Source: Stenotrophomonas maltophilia D457 (GTDB lineage Bacteria; Pseudomonadota; Gammaproteobacteria; Xanthomonadales; Xanthomonadaceae). From it: a DNA stretch of 64,000 nt. Below, piece after piece: positions 24,926-34,096 of this stretch; positions within the stretch are counted from its first letter, which is position 1; the number at the start of each line of letters is the position of its first letter. The stretch is from NCBI RefSeq assembly GCF_000284595.1, contig NC_017671.1, positions 777,001 through 841,000 of the forward strand. Reading direction: 5' to 3'. Made by a program: the position numbers and the translations under genes. A model generated the notes under the pieces. The model was not told where the DNA came from. It saw only the letters and a list, made by a program, of their open reading frames with translations, and made no database searches.

Positions 24926-25716
24926 AGCCCTACCTGGACCTGCTGGCGCACGTGCTCGAGCACGGCGCCGAGAAGAGTGATCGCACCGGTACCGGCACCC
25001 GCAGCGTGTTCGGCTGGCAGATGCGCTTCGACCTCAACGAAGGCTTCCCGCTGGTCACCACCAAGAAACTGCACCTGCGCTCGATCATCCACGAGCTGCT
25101 GTGGTTCCTGAAGGGCGACACCAACATCGGCTACCTGAAGGACAACCAGGTGCGCATCTGGGACGAGTGGGCCGACGAGAACGGCGACCTCGGCCCGGTC
25201 TACGGCAAGCAGTGGCGCAGCTGGGCCACCGCCGACGGCCGCCAGATCGACCAGATGCAGTGGCTTGTGGACGAGATCAAGCGCAACCCCGATTCGCGCC
25301 GGCTGGTGGTCAGTGCCTGGAACGTGGGCGAGCTTTCGCAGATGGCGTTGATGCCATGCCATAACCTGTTCCAGTTCTACGTGGTGGACGGCAAGCTCAG
25401 CTGCCAGCTGTACCAGCGCAGCGGTGACATCTTCCTTGGCGTGCCGTTCAACATCGCCAGCTACGCGCTGCTGACCCACATGGTGGCGCAGGCCACCGGC
25501 CTGGGCGTGGGCGACTTCGTGCATACGCTGGGTGACGCGCACCTGTATTCGAACCACTTCGAGCAGGCCCGCGAGCAGCTGTCGCGCGCGCCGCGCGCGC
25601 TGCCGAAGCTGTGGTTGAACCCGGAGGTGACCGACCTGTTCGGCTTCCAGTTCGACGACATCCGCATCGACGGCTACGACCCGCACCCGGCGATCAAGGC
25701 GCCGGTGGCGGTATGA
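24922..25716 (+). CDS. thyA: thymidylate synthase
   Basis: The 264-residue enzyme, the same length as E. coli ThyA, converts dUMP to dTMP with methylene-THF. The nucleophile Cys146 sits in [12 protein letters not shown]. The N-terminal [11 protein letters not shown] loop, [18 protein letters not shown]-like folate/dUMP region and C-terminal KAPVAV are all present. Coupled by 4-nt overlaps to lgt before and folA after, so dTMP synthesis and the recycling of its dihydrofolate by-product are made together. Confidence 0.97.
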   Translation: MKPYLDLLAHVLEHGAEKSDRTGTGTRSVFGWQMRFDLNEGFPLVTTKKLHLRSIIHELLWFLKGDTNIGYLKDNQVRIWDEWADENGDLGPVYGKQWRSWATADGRQIDQMQWLVDEIKRNPDSRRLVVSAWNVGELSQMALMPCHNLFQFYVVDGKLSCQLYQRSGDIFLGVPFNIASYALLTHMVAQATGLGVGDFVHTLGDAHLYSNHFEQAREQLSRAPRALPKLWLNPEVTDLFGFQFDDIRIDGYDPHPAIKAPVAV

Positions 25717-26213
25717 GCGCCCTGAAGCTGTCGATGATCGTGGCGCTGGACCGCAACCGTGGCATCGGCCAGGGCAATGCCATGCCCTGGCATCTGCCGG
25801 ATGACTTCAAGCACTTCAAGGCGCTCACCCTGGGCAAGCCGATCCTGATGGGGCGCAAGACGGCCGAGTCCATCGGCCGCGTGCTGCCGGGGCGGACCAA
25901 CCTGGTGCTGACCCGCAGCGGCCAGGTGCCGTTCGAGGGCATGCGTGCGGTGGCGTCGCTGGACGAGGCGAAGGCGATTGCCGAAGGCGAGGGCGCCCGC
26001 GAGCTGTGCATCATCGGCGGCGGCGAGATCTTCCACCAGTTGCTGGACCAGGCCAGTGACCTGTACCTGACCTGGGTCGATGCCGAAGTCCCCGCCGATA
26101 CCCATTTCCCCGAAGTGGACGTGCAGGACTGGCAGGAAGTGAGCAGCGAGCCGCACCCGGCCGACGAACGGCACGCCTACGCGTTCCGCTTCGTGCACTA
26201 CGTGCGCCGCTGA
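25713..26213 (+). CDS. folA: dihydrofolate reductase
   Basis: The 166-residue enzyme reduces the dihydrofolate made by ThyA using NADPH. Motifs seen are [27 protein letters not shown] with the catalytic acidic residue, [17 protein letters not shown] for NADPH, and IIGGGEIF. It overlaps the thyA stop by ATGA. A REP doublet follows the stop codon, probably marking the operon end. Confidence 0.96.
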   Translation: MSALKLSMIVALDRNRGIGQGNAMPWHLPDDFKHFKALTLGKPILMGRKTAESIGRVLPGRTNLVLTRSGQVPFEGMRAVASLDEAKAIAEGEGARELCIIGGGEIFHQLLDQASDLYLTWVDAEVPADTHFPEVDVQDWQEVSSEPHPADERHAYAFRFVHYVRR

Positions 26214-26226
26214 TCGCAACGCACCT

Positions 26227-26294
26227 GTAGAGCCGAGCCATGCTCGGCTGCTTTCCGCGGACACATCCCGGAGCCGAGCATGGCTCGGCTCTAC
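26227..26294. repeat. SMAG REP doublet in inverted orientation
   Basis: Two copies with stem AGCCGAGC/GCTCGGCT, the first headed GTAG at 26227 and the second ending CTAC at 26294, can also pair with each other. They lie between the convergent folA and DUF1287 genes. Confidence 0.8.
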
Positions 26295-26302
26295 AGGATT
26301 GC

Positions 26303-26947
26303 CTACGGCATCCGGTAATGCCCGATGATCGCGTGCTGGAACAGCAGGTTCTCTTCGCGCGTGCCGCGCGCGATGTTGTGCAGCACCAGCGGTGTGCCAT
26401 TGGCCAGGCGCCGGTCAGAAACGATGCCCACGTGCAGCAGGCCGTTGCCATTGAGCTTCCAGGCAACGATGTCGCCGGCCGCGTAGTCGGCGGCGAGGGC
26501 CGTGACCGGTTGCTGCCAGCCCTGGCGCTCGAACCAGCGCATCAGGTTCGGTACACGACGATGATCGATGTTGCGGTCCGGCCGTGACAGGCCCCAGATC
26601 GCCGGATAGGCACTGAAACTGCCGCGCATGTCCTCATGCACGCGTGCCTGCAGGTCCAGGCCCAGATCGCGCAGGGCGCGCACCACCACGTCCGTGCACA
26701 CGCCGCGATCCAGTGGCACGTCGCCGCCGGGATAGGCCAGTACCTGGTAAGCAGGATCGTAACGGGTGGTGACGCCGACCTGCGCGCGGGCTGCGGCCAC
26801 CAGTGGCGGCGAAGGGGCCTGCGGCTGCGTCGGCGCATGTGCGGCACCATCCGCAGCCGTGGGAGCAGGCGGCGAGCCGGGCTGGCAGCCGCTGGCCAGG
26901 GCCAGCGTCAGCAGCACCGTCCCTGGTGCCCAGCCGCGCCGCGTCAC
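26303..26947 (-). CDS. DUF1287-family lipoprotein
   Basis: The 214-residue protein has a lipoprotein signal (LALASG-C near residue 21), a Pro/Ala-rich linker, then a DUF1287 domain. The domain carries YDPAYQVLAYPGGDVP, GVCTDVVVRALRDLG with a conserved Cys, and NGLLHVGIVSDRR with a conserved His. The Cys/His pattern resembles NlpC/P60-like papain folds, so a peptidoglycan-related or protease-like role is possible but unproven. The start overlaps the apaH stop (ATGA), placing it last in the lptD-apaH unit. Confidence 0.78.
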   Translation of the reverse strand: MTRRGWAPGTVLLTLALASGCQPGSPPAPTAADGAAHAPTQPQAPSPPLVAAARAQVGVTTRYDPAYQVLAYPGGDVPLDRGVCTDVVVRALRDLGLDLQARVHEDMRGSFSAYPAIWGLSRPDRNIDHRRVPNLMRWFERQGWQQPVTALAADYAAGDIVAWKLNGNGLLHVGIVSDRRLANGTPLVLHNIARGTREENLLFQHAIIGHYRMP

Positions 26948-27960
26948 GCCTGCGGCGGGGGACTGTTGTGGGTGCCGCCACCCGCGCCGCCCCCTCCGCC
27001 ACCACGACGGCGACGGCGGCGTGGGCCACGGTTGCCCGGGGTGGCAGCGGCGTTGCCGCCCTGCTCCTTGCCCTGCGTCGCAGCGCCGGGGCGCTCGTGC
27101 GCCGGTCGCGCCGGCGGGCGGGCGTTGGGCACGGGTGCCGGTACGTCGCGGCCCGGAACCTGCACTACGCGCAGCTCGTCGGTATCAAGCTGGAGCGCGG
27201 TCAGCTTGCCGCCCCAGACCGCGCCAGTGTCGATGGCGTGCACGCCCTGGGTGATGGTCAGGCCCAGCGCCGACCAGTGGCCGCAGACGACCTTGAGGTC
27301 GCGCTCGACCCGGCCGGGCACTTCGAACCAGGGATACAGCCCCTGTTCCTGCGTGCCCGGCGTGCCCTTGTCCTCGATGCCGATGCGCCCCCGCGGGGTG
27401 CAGTAGCGCATGCGGGTGAGCACGTTGATGATCGCGCGCGAGCGGTCGTAACCGGACAGGTTCGGGGCCCAGCTCGGCTTGTCGCCGTACATGTTGCGGA
27501 ACAGCTTGCGGTAGCCGGCGCCATGCAGTTGCACCTCGACCTCGGCAGCATGCTTCTCGGCCATCTGCGTGGTCCACTTCGGCGCCAGGCCGGCGTGCAC
27601 CATCATCCAGCCCAGCTCGCGGTCCACGTGCACCAGCTTCTGCAGGCGCAGCCAGTCCAGCAGTTCGTCGCGGTCCTCGGCCTGCACGATGCGCAGCAGG
27701 TCCGGGTTGACCTTGCGCTGTTCCTCTTCGGTACGCGAACCGACGGCCAGCAGCGAAAGATCATGGTTGCCCAGCACCACCACGCTGTGCTCGCGCAGCG
27801 AGTGCACCAGCCGCAGCGTTTCCAGCGACTGCCCGCCTCGGTTGACCAGGTCGCCGCAGAACCACAGGGTGTCCTGCGCCGGGTCGAAGCGGATCTTCTC
27901 CAGCAATCGCTGGGTGACGTCATAGCAGCCCTGCAGGTCGCCGATCGCCCACACACTCAT
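26944..27960 (-). CDS. apaH: diadenosine tetraphosphatase ApaH with Arg/Gly-rich tail
   Basis: The symmetrical Ap4A hydrolase (Ap4A to 2 ADP) has metallophosphoesterase motifs GDLQGCYD at the N-terminus, GDLVNRGG, GNHD and later HAGL. At 338 residues it is about 60 longer than E. coli ApaH. The excess is a disordered C-terminal tail (from about residue 280) rich in Pro, Arg and Gly, including six consecutive Arg followed by a Gly run. It is 15 nt from apaG and also controls mRNA decapping in bacteria that use Np4 caps. The tail could bind RNA; inference. Confidence 0.93.
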   Translation of the reverse strand: MSVWAIGDLQGCYDVTQRLLEKIRFDPAQDTLWFCGDLVNRGGQSLETLRLVHSLREHSVVVLGNHDLSLLAVGSRTEEEQRKVNPDLLRIVQAEDRDELLDWLRLQKLVHVDRELGWMMVHAGLAPKWTTQMAEKHAAEVEVQLHGAGYRKLFRNMYGDKPSWAPNLSGYDRSRAIINVLTRMRYCTPRGRIGIEDKGTPGTQEQGLYPWFEVPGRVERDLKVVCGHWSALGLTITQGVHAIDTGAVWGGKLTALQLDTDELRVVQVPGRDVPAPVPNARPPARPAHERPGAATQGKEQGGNAAATPGNRGPRRRRRRGGGGGGAGGGTHNSPPPQA

Positions 27961-27975
27961 CGTTCGGCCTCCGTG

Positions 27976-28359
27976 TCAGTGCAGGGTACGCGGCACGGCC
28001 AGCACGAAGGGTGCGACCGGCGCGGCAAATTCGGTGCCATCGTCGGCGACCATGTCGTAGTGCCCCTGCATGGTCCCGTGATCGGTCCCCAGCATGACAC
28101 CGGACGTGTAACGGAAGTCTTCACCGGGGCGCAGCCGCGGCTGCTCGCCGATCACACCGTCGCCATCGACATGCTCGACACGACCATTGGCATCGGTGAT
28201 GCGCCAGTGGCGCGCGACCAGGCGTGCCGCGACCCGCCCCTGGTTGTGGATGCGGATCGTGTAGGCGAACGCAAAGCGACCGTCTTCCGGCGCGGATTGA
28301 TCGTCGAGGAAGCGCGGCGCGACTTCGACGGAGATGGCATAAACGTCAGCGTCTTCCAT
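27976..28359 (-). CDS. apaG: ApaG, FN3-like domain protein
   Basis: The 127-residue protein is the DUF525/ApaG beta-sandwich: [46 protein letters not shown] and QGHYDMV are the typical strands. It is always found with apaH. Its precise role is unknown, although it can bind nucleotides and pyrophosphate in related bacteria. The ATG at 28359 (MEDADVYAI) fits the family length. Confidence 0.94.
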   Translation of the reverse strand: MEDADVYAISVEVAPRFLDDQSAPEDGRFAFAYTIRIHNQGRVAARLVARHWRITDANGRVEHVDGDGVIGEQPRLRPGEDFRYTSGVMLGTDHGTMQGHYDMVADDGTEFAAPVAPFVLAVPRTLH

Positions 28360-28372
28360 ACCGGCAGTGTAA

Positions 28373-29176
28373 TCAGGAGGCATTGGCCAAAGCGATGAAT
28401 TCGGCCACGTCCAGCTGTTCGGCGCGGGCATCGGGACGCACGCCGGCGGCGATGAACTGCTCGGCGGACACCACGTTGTTCAGGGCATTGCGCAGGGTCT
28501 TGCGGCGCTGCCCGAAGGCGGCCTTGACCACCTCGGCGAAGCGCTTGTGGTCGTTGATGTTGATCGCGGCCGGGTCACGCGGCACCAGACGCACCACGGC
28601 CGAATCGACCTTCGGCGGCGGCCGGAACGCGCCCGGCGGCACCACGAACAGCGAGGTCACCTGGCAGTAGGCCTGCAGCATCACGCTGAGGCGGCCATAC
28701 ACCTTGCTGCCGGGGCCGGCCGCCATGCGGTCGACCACTTCCTTCTGCAGCATGAAGTGCATGTCGCGGATGACCGCGGCATGCTCCAGCGCATGGAACA
28801 GGATCGGCGAGGAGATGTTGTAGGGCAGGTTGCCGACCAGGCGGATCGGCTGGCCGGCGGCCAGTTCGGTGAAGTCCACGCGCAGCACGTCGCGATGAAC
28901 GATGGTCAGCTCGCCCAGCGGTTCGGCGGCGGCGGTCAGCGGCGCGATCAGATCGCGGTCGAACTCGATCACCGTCAGCGTGGGGTGCACGCGCAGCAGC
29001 GGCAGGGTGATCGCGCCCTGGCCAGGGCCGATCTCGACCAGGCGGTCGCCGTCTTTCGGGTTGACCGCCATCACGATCTTGTCGATGTAGTGGCGGTCGG
29101 CCAGGAAATGCTGGCCAAGCTGCTTCTTGGCCGGTGCGGTGAACACCGGGCCGGAGGGGGAATGCGGGGAATTCAT
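28373..29176 (-). CDS. rsmA: 16S rRNA (adenine1518/1519-N6) dimethyltransferase
   Basis: The 267-residue KsgA enzyme has KKQLGQHFL at the N-terminus, SAM motif [15 protein letters not shown] and catalytic [10 protein letters not shown]. The C-terminal subdomain contains [16 protein letters not shown]. It dimethylates two adenosines in helix 45 of 16S rRNA as a late assembly checkpoint. Its start overlaps the pdxA stop by ATGA. Loss of function would give kasugamycin resistance; the gene looks intact. Confidence 0.96.
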   Translation of the reverse strand: MNSPHSPSGPVFTAPAKKQLGQHFLADRHYIDKIVMAVNPKDGDRLVEIGPGQGAITLPLLRVHPTLTVIEFDRDLIAPLTAAAEPLGELTIVHRDVLRVDFTELAAGQPIRLVGNLPYNISSPILFHALEHAAVIRDMHFMLQKEVVDRMAAGPGSKVYGRLSVMLQAYCQVTSLFVVPPGAFRPPPKVDSAVVRLVPRDPAAININDHKRFAEVVKAAFGQRRKTLRNALNNVVSAEQFIAAGVRPDARAEQLDVAEFIALANAS

Positions 29177-30153
29177 GCGCCCAGTGTACGTTGCCGCGCA
29201 AGCTGCGCACACAGCGTCGTTGCCGCCTGCAGGCTGGAGGGATCGGCGATGCCGCGGCCGGCCAGCTCCAGCGCGGTGCCATGGTCCACCGCCACGCGCG
29301 GATAGGGCAGGCCCAGGGTCAGGTTCACCGCCTGTTCGAAGCCGGAATATTTCAGTACCGGCAGGCCCTGGTCGTGGTACATCGCCAGCACGGTGTCGAG
29401 GCCGGCCAGCTTGGCGGGCAGGAAGGCGGTATCGGCCGGCAGCGGCCCGACCAGGTCCATGCCCTCCGCGCGCAGGCGCTGCAGCAGCGGGATGACCAGA
29501 TCCAGTTCTTCGCGGCCCAGGTGGCCATCTTCGCCGGCGTGCGGGTTCAGGCCGAGCACGGCGATGCGCGGCGCAGGCAGGCCGAACTCACGGCGCAGTG
29601 CGGCGTGCACCGTGCGCAGCGCGTGCTCCAGGCCGGGCGCGGTGATCGCATCGGCCACCTCGCGCAGCGGCAGGTGGGTGGTGGCCAGGGCCACGCGCAC
29701 GATGTGGTTGGCCAGCATCATCACCACCTTCACCCCGGCCTGGTCGGCCAGCAGTTCAGTGGTGCCGCTGTAGGCGATGCCGCCTTCATTGATGACCGCC
29801 TTGTGCACCGGGCCGGTCACAACACCGTGCAGTTCGCCGGACAGGCAGGCCTGGCCGGCGCCGAGCAGGGCGCCGATGACCGCGCCGGCATTGGCCGGAT
29901 CGGCCTGGCCGAAACGGCTGGGCGCAGCGTTGCGGACAGCGCGCAGGCGCAGATCGCCGGGGGCGCGTGCTTCGGCGTCCTCGGGCAGCAGCTGCAGGGG
30001 CAGGTTCAGCGCGGCCGCGGCCGCATGCAGGGTGTCCGGATCGGCGAAGGCCAGCAGCCGGCAATCTTCACGCGGCTGCTGGACGAGGCGGACACATAGC
30101 TCCGGGCCGATCCCGGCGGGCTCGCCCGGTACCAGAGCGAGCTCGGGGCGCAT
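29173..30153 (-). CDS. pdxA: 4-hydroxythreonine-4-phosphate dehydrogenase
   Basis: The 326-residue enzyme belongs to the DXP-dependent pyridoxal phosphate pathway. Motifs include LVPGEPAGIGPEL, the metal-binding HKAVINEGG region with TGPVHK, GLNPHAGEDGHLG and the final AMYHDQGLPVLKYSGFEQAVNLT with another metal His. It oxidises 4-phosphohydroxy-L-threonine with NAD. It is 3 nt downstream of surA, an order conserved from E. coli. Confidence 0.95.
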   Translation of the reverse strand: MRPELALVPGEPAGIGPELCVRLVQQPREDCRLLAFADPDTLHAAAAALNLPLQLLPEDAEARAPGDLRLRAVRNAAPSRFGQADPANAGAVIGALLGAGQACLSGELHGVVTGPVHKAVINEGGIAYSGTTELLADQAGVKVVMMLANHIVRVALATTHLPLREVADAITAPGLEHALRTVHAALRREFGLPAPRIAVLGLNPHAGEDGHLGREELDLVIPLLQRLRAEGMDLVGPLPADTAFLPAKLAGLDTVLAMYHDQGLPVLKYSGFEQAVNLTLGLPYPRVAVDHGTALELAGRGIADPSSLQAATTLCAQLARQRTLGA

Positions 30154-30156
30154 CGG

Positions 30157-31503
30157 TCAGGACTGCGGCGGGGTGGCGGTGTTTTCCGCGCGGTCGCCGC
30201 TGCGGAAGCTGACGTAGGCTTCGCCACGCAGTTCCTGCAGGAAGCGGTTGTACTCGTCTTCCAGCTTGCGGCGGCCGATGGTCTCGCGGACCTGGGCACG
30301 CTGGTTGTCGGTGGTCACGTCGGTCTGGCGGGTCGCCACGCGCTGCACGATGTGCCAACCGGCATCGGTACGGAACGGCTGGCTGACGCCACCGTCCTGG
30401 AGACCTTCCACCTGCTGGCCGAAGGCCGGACCGAACGCGTCGGCCGGGAACCAGCCCAAGTCACCGCCCTGGCCCTTGCTGTTGTTGTCCTCGGAGGACT
30501 CCTTGGCAACGGTCTGGAACTCGGCACCACCGGCGATGCGGGCACGCAGGGTGTCGATCTTGGCCTTGGCGGCGGCGTCGGTCTGGTGGTCGTCCACGCG
30601 CACCAGGATATGGCGGCCGTGGAATTCGGTGACCGTATGCTCACCGGCGGCGGCGGAGCTGGCGTCACGCACTTCCATCAGCTTCAGCAGCTGGAAGCCG
30701 CTCGGGCCACGGATCGGGCCGACCACTTCGCCGGGCTTCATCTTTTCCATCATCTGGGCAAAGGCCTGCGGGATTTCATCCAGGCTGCGCCAGCCCAGGT
30801 CACCGCCTTCCAGTGCATTCGGGCTGTCCGAATAGCGCACGGCTGCAGCGTTGAAGTCCAGCTCGCCCTTGTCCAGCAGGGTCTTCACACCATCGGCCTT
30901 CTTCTGGCCGGTGGCGATCTGGTCGGCGTTGGCACCGTCGGGCAGGGCGATCAGGATGTGCGCCAGGTGGTACTGGTTGCCCACCGTGGCCTGCTGCTTC
31001 AGCGCGGCGTCGACTTCACCCTCGCTGACGCTGATGCGGCTCTGCGCGAAGCTCTGGCGCAGGCGCTGCACGGTGATCTCGTCACGCACCGAGGCGCGGA
31101 AATCGTTGAAGTCGATGCCGTCATGGGCCAGGCGCTGGCGCAGGGCGTCCAGGTTCGAACCGTTCTGCTGGGCGATGGAGTTCATCGCCTGGTTCAGCTC
31201 CTGGTCGCTGACCCGGATGCCGCTGCCCTGGGCGCGGGCCACCTGCAGCTTGACCAGCACCAGGCGCTCGAGCACCTGGCGGCTGAGCACGTCTTCCGGC
31301 GGCAGCTGGTTTTCGCGGCCGGCGTACTGCGCCTTGATGTTGGCGATCGCACGCTGGAGCTCGCTCTGCAGGATCACGTCCTCATCGACGACGGCGGCGA
31401 TGCGGTCAAGCGGCTGCGCCTCCTGGGCAAGCACCTGCAGGGGGGCGGACACGCTGGACACCGCCAGCAGCGAGGCGAGAAGAACGGGGAAGCGCTTGGT
31501 CAT
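30157..31503 (-). CDS. surA: periplasmic chaperone/peptidyl-prolyl isomerase SurA
   Basis: The 448-residue protein has a signal peptide (about residues 1-26), a SurA N-domain with DRIAAVVDEDVILQSEL, two parvulin domains (about 175-275 and 285-385; YHLAHILIALP and FHGRHILVRVDD) and a C-terminal helix. It escorts unfolded beta-barrel proteins to the Bam complex, including LptD, which is encoded just upstream and overlaps by ATGA. Confidence 0.96.
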   Translation of the reverse strand: MTKRFPVLLASLLAVSSVSAPLQVLAQEAQPLDRIAAVVDEDVILQSELQRAIANIKAQYAGRENQLPPEDVLSRQVLERLVLVKLQVARAQGSGIRVSDQELNQAMNSIAQQNGSNLDALRQRLAHDGIDFNDFRASVRDEITVQRLRQSFAQSRISVSEGEVDAALKQQATVGNQYHLAHILIALPDGANADQIATGQKKADGVKTLLDKGELDFNAAAVRYSDSPNALEGGDLGWRSLDEIPQAFAQMMEKMKPGEVVGPIRGPSGFQLLKLMEVRDASSAAAGEHTVTEFHGRHILVRVDDHQTDAAAKAKIDTLRARIAGGAEFQTVAKESSEDNNSKGQGGDLGWFPADAFGPAFGQQVEGLQDGGVSQPFRTDAGWHIVQRVATRQTDVTTDNQRAQVRETIGRRKLEDEYNRFLQELRGEAYVSFRSGDRAENTATPPQS

Positions 31504-34007
31504 GGGATCAGGTTCGGATCGTAGTCATCCCGGGTCGCCCCGGTGTTGCTCGGCGGCACGAGATAGAGGTCGTCGCGGTTGTAACCGAGGATAGCACGGC
31601 GCAGGGTACGGTCCGTGTCCTGGCCCAGGGAGCTCAGGCCCTTGAGCACGAACTCCAGCTGGATGGCGTTGTTCATCTCGCCTTCGCGGTTGCGGACGTA
31701 GCGGCGGGCGACCGCACGCACGGCCAGGCAGCAGCTGTCCCACTGGACGCCGGCGATGATCTCCAGCGGTTCCTTGTCCTGCAGCGAGTAGTAGTAGCGG
31801 CCGACCAGGCTCCAGCGCGCATTCAGCGGGTACAGGAACGACAGGTCGGCCTGTTCCAGCGGCGTGCGGTCATGCTTGTTGGCGGTGGCCGGGGCGCCGG
31901 AGTTGATGCGGTAACGGTAGCTGAGGTTGATCACGCCATCGTTGGGCATCAGGTAGCGGGCGCGGACGCTGGCCAGATCCTCGCGCTTGTACTTGGGGTC
32001 CCACTGGTAGGTGGCACCCAGGGTCCAGCGGTCGTTGATCATGTAGTTGCCGTCAGCGATCCACGCCGACTTGCCCTTCTCCACCGGCGCGCCACCCGGG
32101 GTGACGGTCACCCGCGATTCGTCGAAGTACTGGATCTGGCCGATGGAGGCCGAGAAGCGTTCCTTGCCGGTGGTCTGGTCGATGAAGCGGGTGCTCAGCG
32201 CCATGGTCAGCTGGTTGGCGTCGTTCTGGCGATCGGCGCCGGTATAGCGAGAATCGCGGAACAGCTGGCCCCAGCTGAAGGTGAAGTCGCGGGTGTCGAA
32301 GATCGGCAGCTCGTCCTGATCGCGGTAGGGCGTGCGCAGGTAGAACAGGCGCGGTTCCAGGGTCTGCAGGAAGGACTTGCCACCGATGCGGGTCTCGCGA
32401 TCGAAGAACAGGCCGGCGTCGATGCTGCCGATCGGCAGGCTGCGGCTGGGCGAGGTGTTGCCGCGCAGCTGTTCCGGTGTGGCGGTGTTCGGGTCGATGC
32501 CCTGCGAACGCAGGATCTGGCCGCGGATGCCGTTCACGCCATCAACCAGGCCACGGTCCAGCTGGTAACCGGTATAGCGGTAGGCCAGGGTCGGCGTGAC
32601 ATACCAGGCCGCGCCGCTGATCGGGAACGACACGTAGGGTTTGACATCCAGCCGCGAGCCGCCGCTGACACCGATGCCGTCGGTCTGACGGCTGCCGTTG
32701 CGGGTGTACTGCAGGTCCGGTCCCGCATCAGCGCCGTACTTGAAGTTGATGTCGTCGTGGGTGAAACGCACGGCTTCGGCGTAGATGCCGGTTTCCAGCC
32801 ACGGCAGGACCGGCTTGTCCCAGTTGAAATACAGGCGCGGCTGGCGGTTGTAGGCCAGCGCACCCTCGTTGAGGGTGTAGTCGGTCAGCTGCCAGCGGTC
32901 GGCCATGATGCCGGCCGTCCAGTTCCTGCCAGTGCCGTACAGGCCGATGGTGCTCTGCAGGTTCGACGCGGTGACTCCCACCAGGCGGTTGGCGAAGTCT
33001 TCCACATAGCGTTCGTCGCTGACCCAGGCCAGGTTGGCGCGGGCCTGCCAGTGGTCGTCGAGGTTGTGGTAGCCGCCGAACATCACCCGGCCGCGGTCGC
33101 GGTCGCGCAGTTTGTCGTTGGGCATGAACGCGGTCAGCAGTTCGCCGCGGCCGCCGTTGTAGAGGTAGCGGAATTCGTTGTCGAGCATCAGGCCGCGCCG
33201 GCTCATGTAGCGCGGGGTCAACGTGTCGTCGTAGTTCGGCGCCAGGTTGAAGTAGATCGGCTGTGCGTAATCGAAACCGTTGCGGCCGGACATGCCCAGC
33301 TGCGGGAACAGCAGGCCGGTCTTGCGGCGGTCGTCGATCGGGAACTTGAAGTACGGCGCCCACAGCACCGGCACCTTGCCGATGCGAAGCACGGCGTTGC
33401 GGGCGGTACCGAAGCCTTCGTCGTTGTCCACTTCGATCTGCGGCGCCGACAGCTTCCACACCGGCTGCGACGGGTCGCAGGTGGTGTAGGTGGAGCGGTG
33501 CATCTGGCCGACCGCGCCCTGCAGGTCGACCGATTCGGCATCGCCGTTGCCGCGGCGCGACACCAGCTGGTACTTGATGTCGGTGATCTTGTGGGTGTCG
33601 CTTTCCTGGTTGCCCTCGGCGCGCTTGGCGACCATGCGGATCGAGGAGTCCTGGTAGCGGACATTGCCGTCGGCGATGTAGTTGCCGGTCTCGGTATCGA
33701 AGCTGAGCTTGTCGGTGCCGACGAACTGGTCGCCACGGCGCAGGGCCACGTTGCCTTCGTACTGCGGCACGGTGGTGGTGCCCAGCAGCTGGTCACCCTC
33801 GATGTCGGTCGGCTGCTGCTCGCGCGCGGCGCTGGCGGCGGCCTTGTCCTGCCCCGGGACCGGGACCGGGACAGGGGCATCGGTGAACGCGGGAATCACG
33901 TCGGTAGCCGGGCACAGGCCCCAGTTGAGCGGCTTTTCATCGGCCATTGCCGGCAGGCAGATGGCGATGCTCAGAGGCAGGGGAAGCAGGCGGAGGGCTC
34001 GGCGCAC
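31500..34007 (-). CDS. lptD: LPS-assembly outer-membrane protein LptD
   Basis: The protein inserts LPS into the outer leaflet together with LptE. It has a signal peptide (ALRLLPLPLSIAICLPAMA), an N-terminal beta-jellyroll (DIEGDQLLGTTTVPQYEGN onward) and a 26-strand barrel. The paired cysteines (GLCP near residue 30, TTCD near 180, and SCC near 790) form the essential disulfides. The GTG at 34007 puts the signal peptide at the N-terminus (835 residues). An ATG at 34100, overlapping the upstream stop by ATGA, would add 31 residues ahead of it and is less likely. Confidence 0.93.
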   Translation of the reverse strand: MRRALRLLPLPLSIAICLPAMADEKPLNWGLCPATDVIPAFTDAPVPVPVPGQDKAAASAAREQQPTDIEGDQLLGTTTVPQYEGNVALRRGDQFVGTDKLSFDTETGNYIADGNVRYQDSSIRMVAKRAEGNQESDTHKITDIKYQLVSRRGNGDAESVDLQGAVGQMHRSTYTTCDPSQPVWKLSAPQIEVDNDEGFGTARNAVLRIGKVPVLWAPYFKFPIDDRRKTGLLFPQLGMSGRNGFDYAQPIYFNLAPNYDDTLTPRYMSRRGLMLDNEFRYLYNGGRGELLTAFMPNDKLRDRDRGRVMFGGYHNLDDHWQARANLAWVSDERYVEDFANRLVGVTASNLQSTIGLYGTGRNWTAGIMADRWQLTDYTLNEGALAYNRQPRLYFNWDKPVLPWLETGIYAEAVRFTHDDINFKYGADAGPDLQYTRNGSRQTDGIGVSGGSRLDVKPYVSFPISGAAWYVTPTLAYRYTGYQLDRGLVDGVNGIRGQILRSQGIDPNTATPEQLRGNTSPSRSLPIGSIDAGLFFDRETRIGGKSFLQTLEPRLFYLRTPYRDQDELPIFDTRDFTFSWGQLFRDSRYTGADRQNDANQLTMALSTRFIDQTTGKERFSASIGQIQYFDESRVTVTPGGAPVEKGKSAWIADGNYMINDRWTLGATYQWDPKYKREDLASVRARYLMPNDGVINLSYRYRINSGAPATANKHDRTPLEQADLSFLYPLNARWSLVGRYYYSLQDKEPLEIIAGVQWDSCCLAVRAVARRYVRNREGEMNNAIQLEFVLKGLSSLGQDTDRTLRRAILGYNRDDLYLVPPSNTGATRDDYDPNLIP

Positions 34008-34096
34008 GCGGTTCGGATTCGGGCGAAAACGGACGGTAGCTTGCCCCATCCCTTGCATAGGGGCAATGAAGGGCGTCGGATCCTGCCGGTTCGGGT

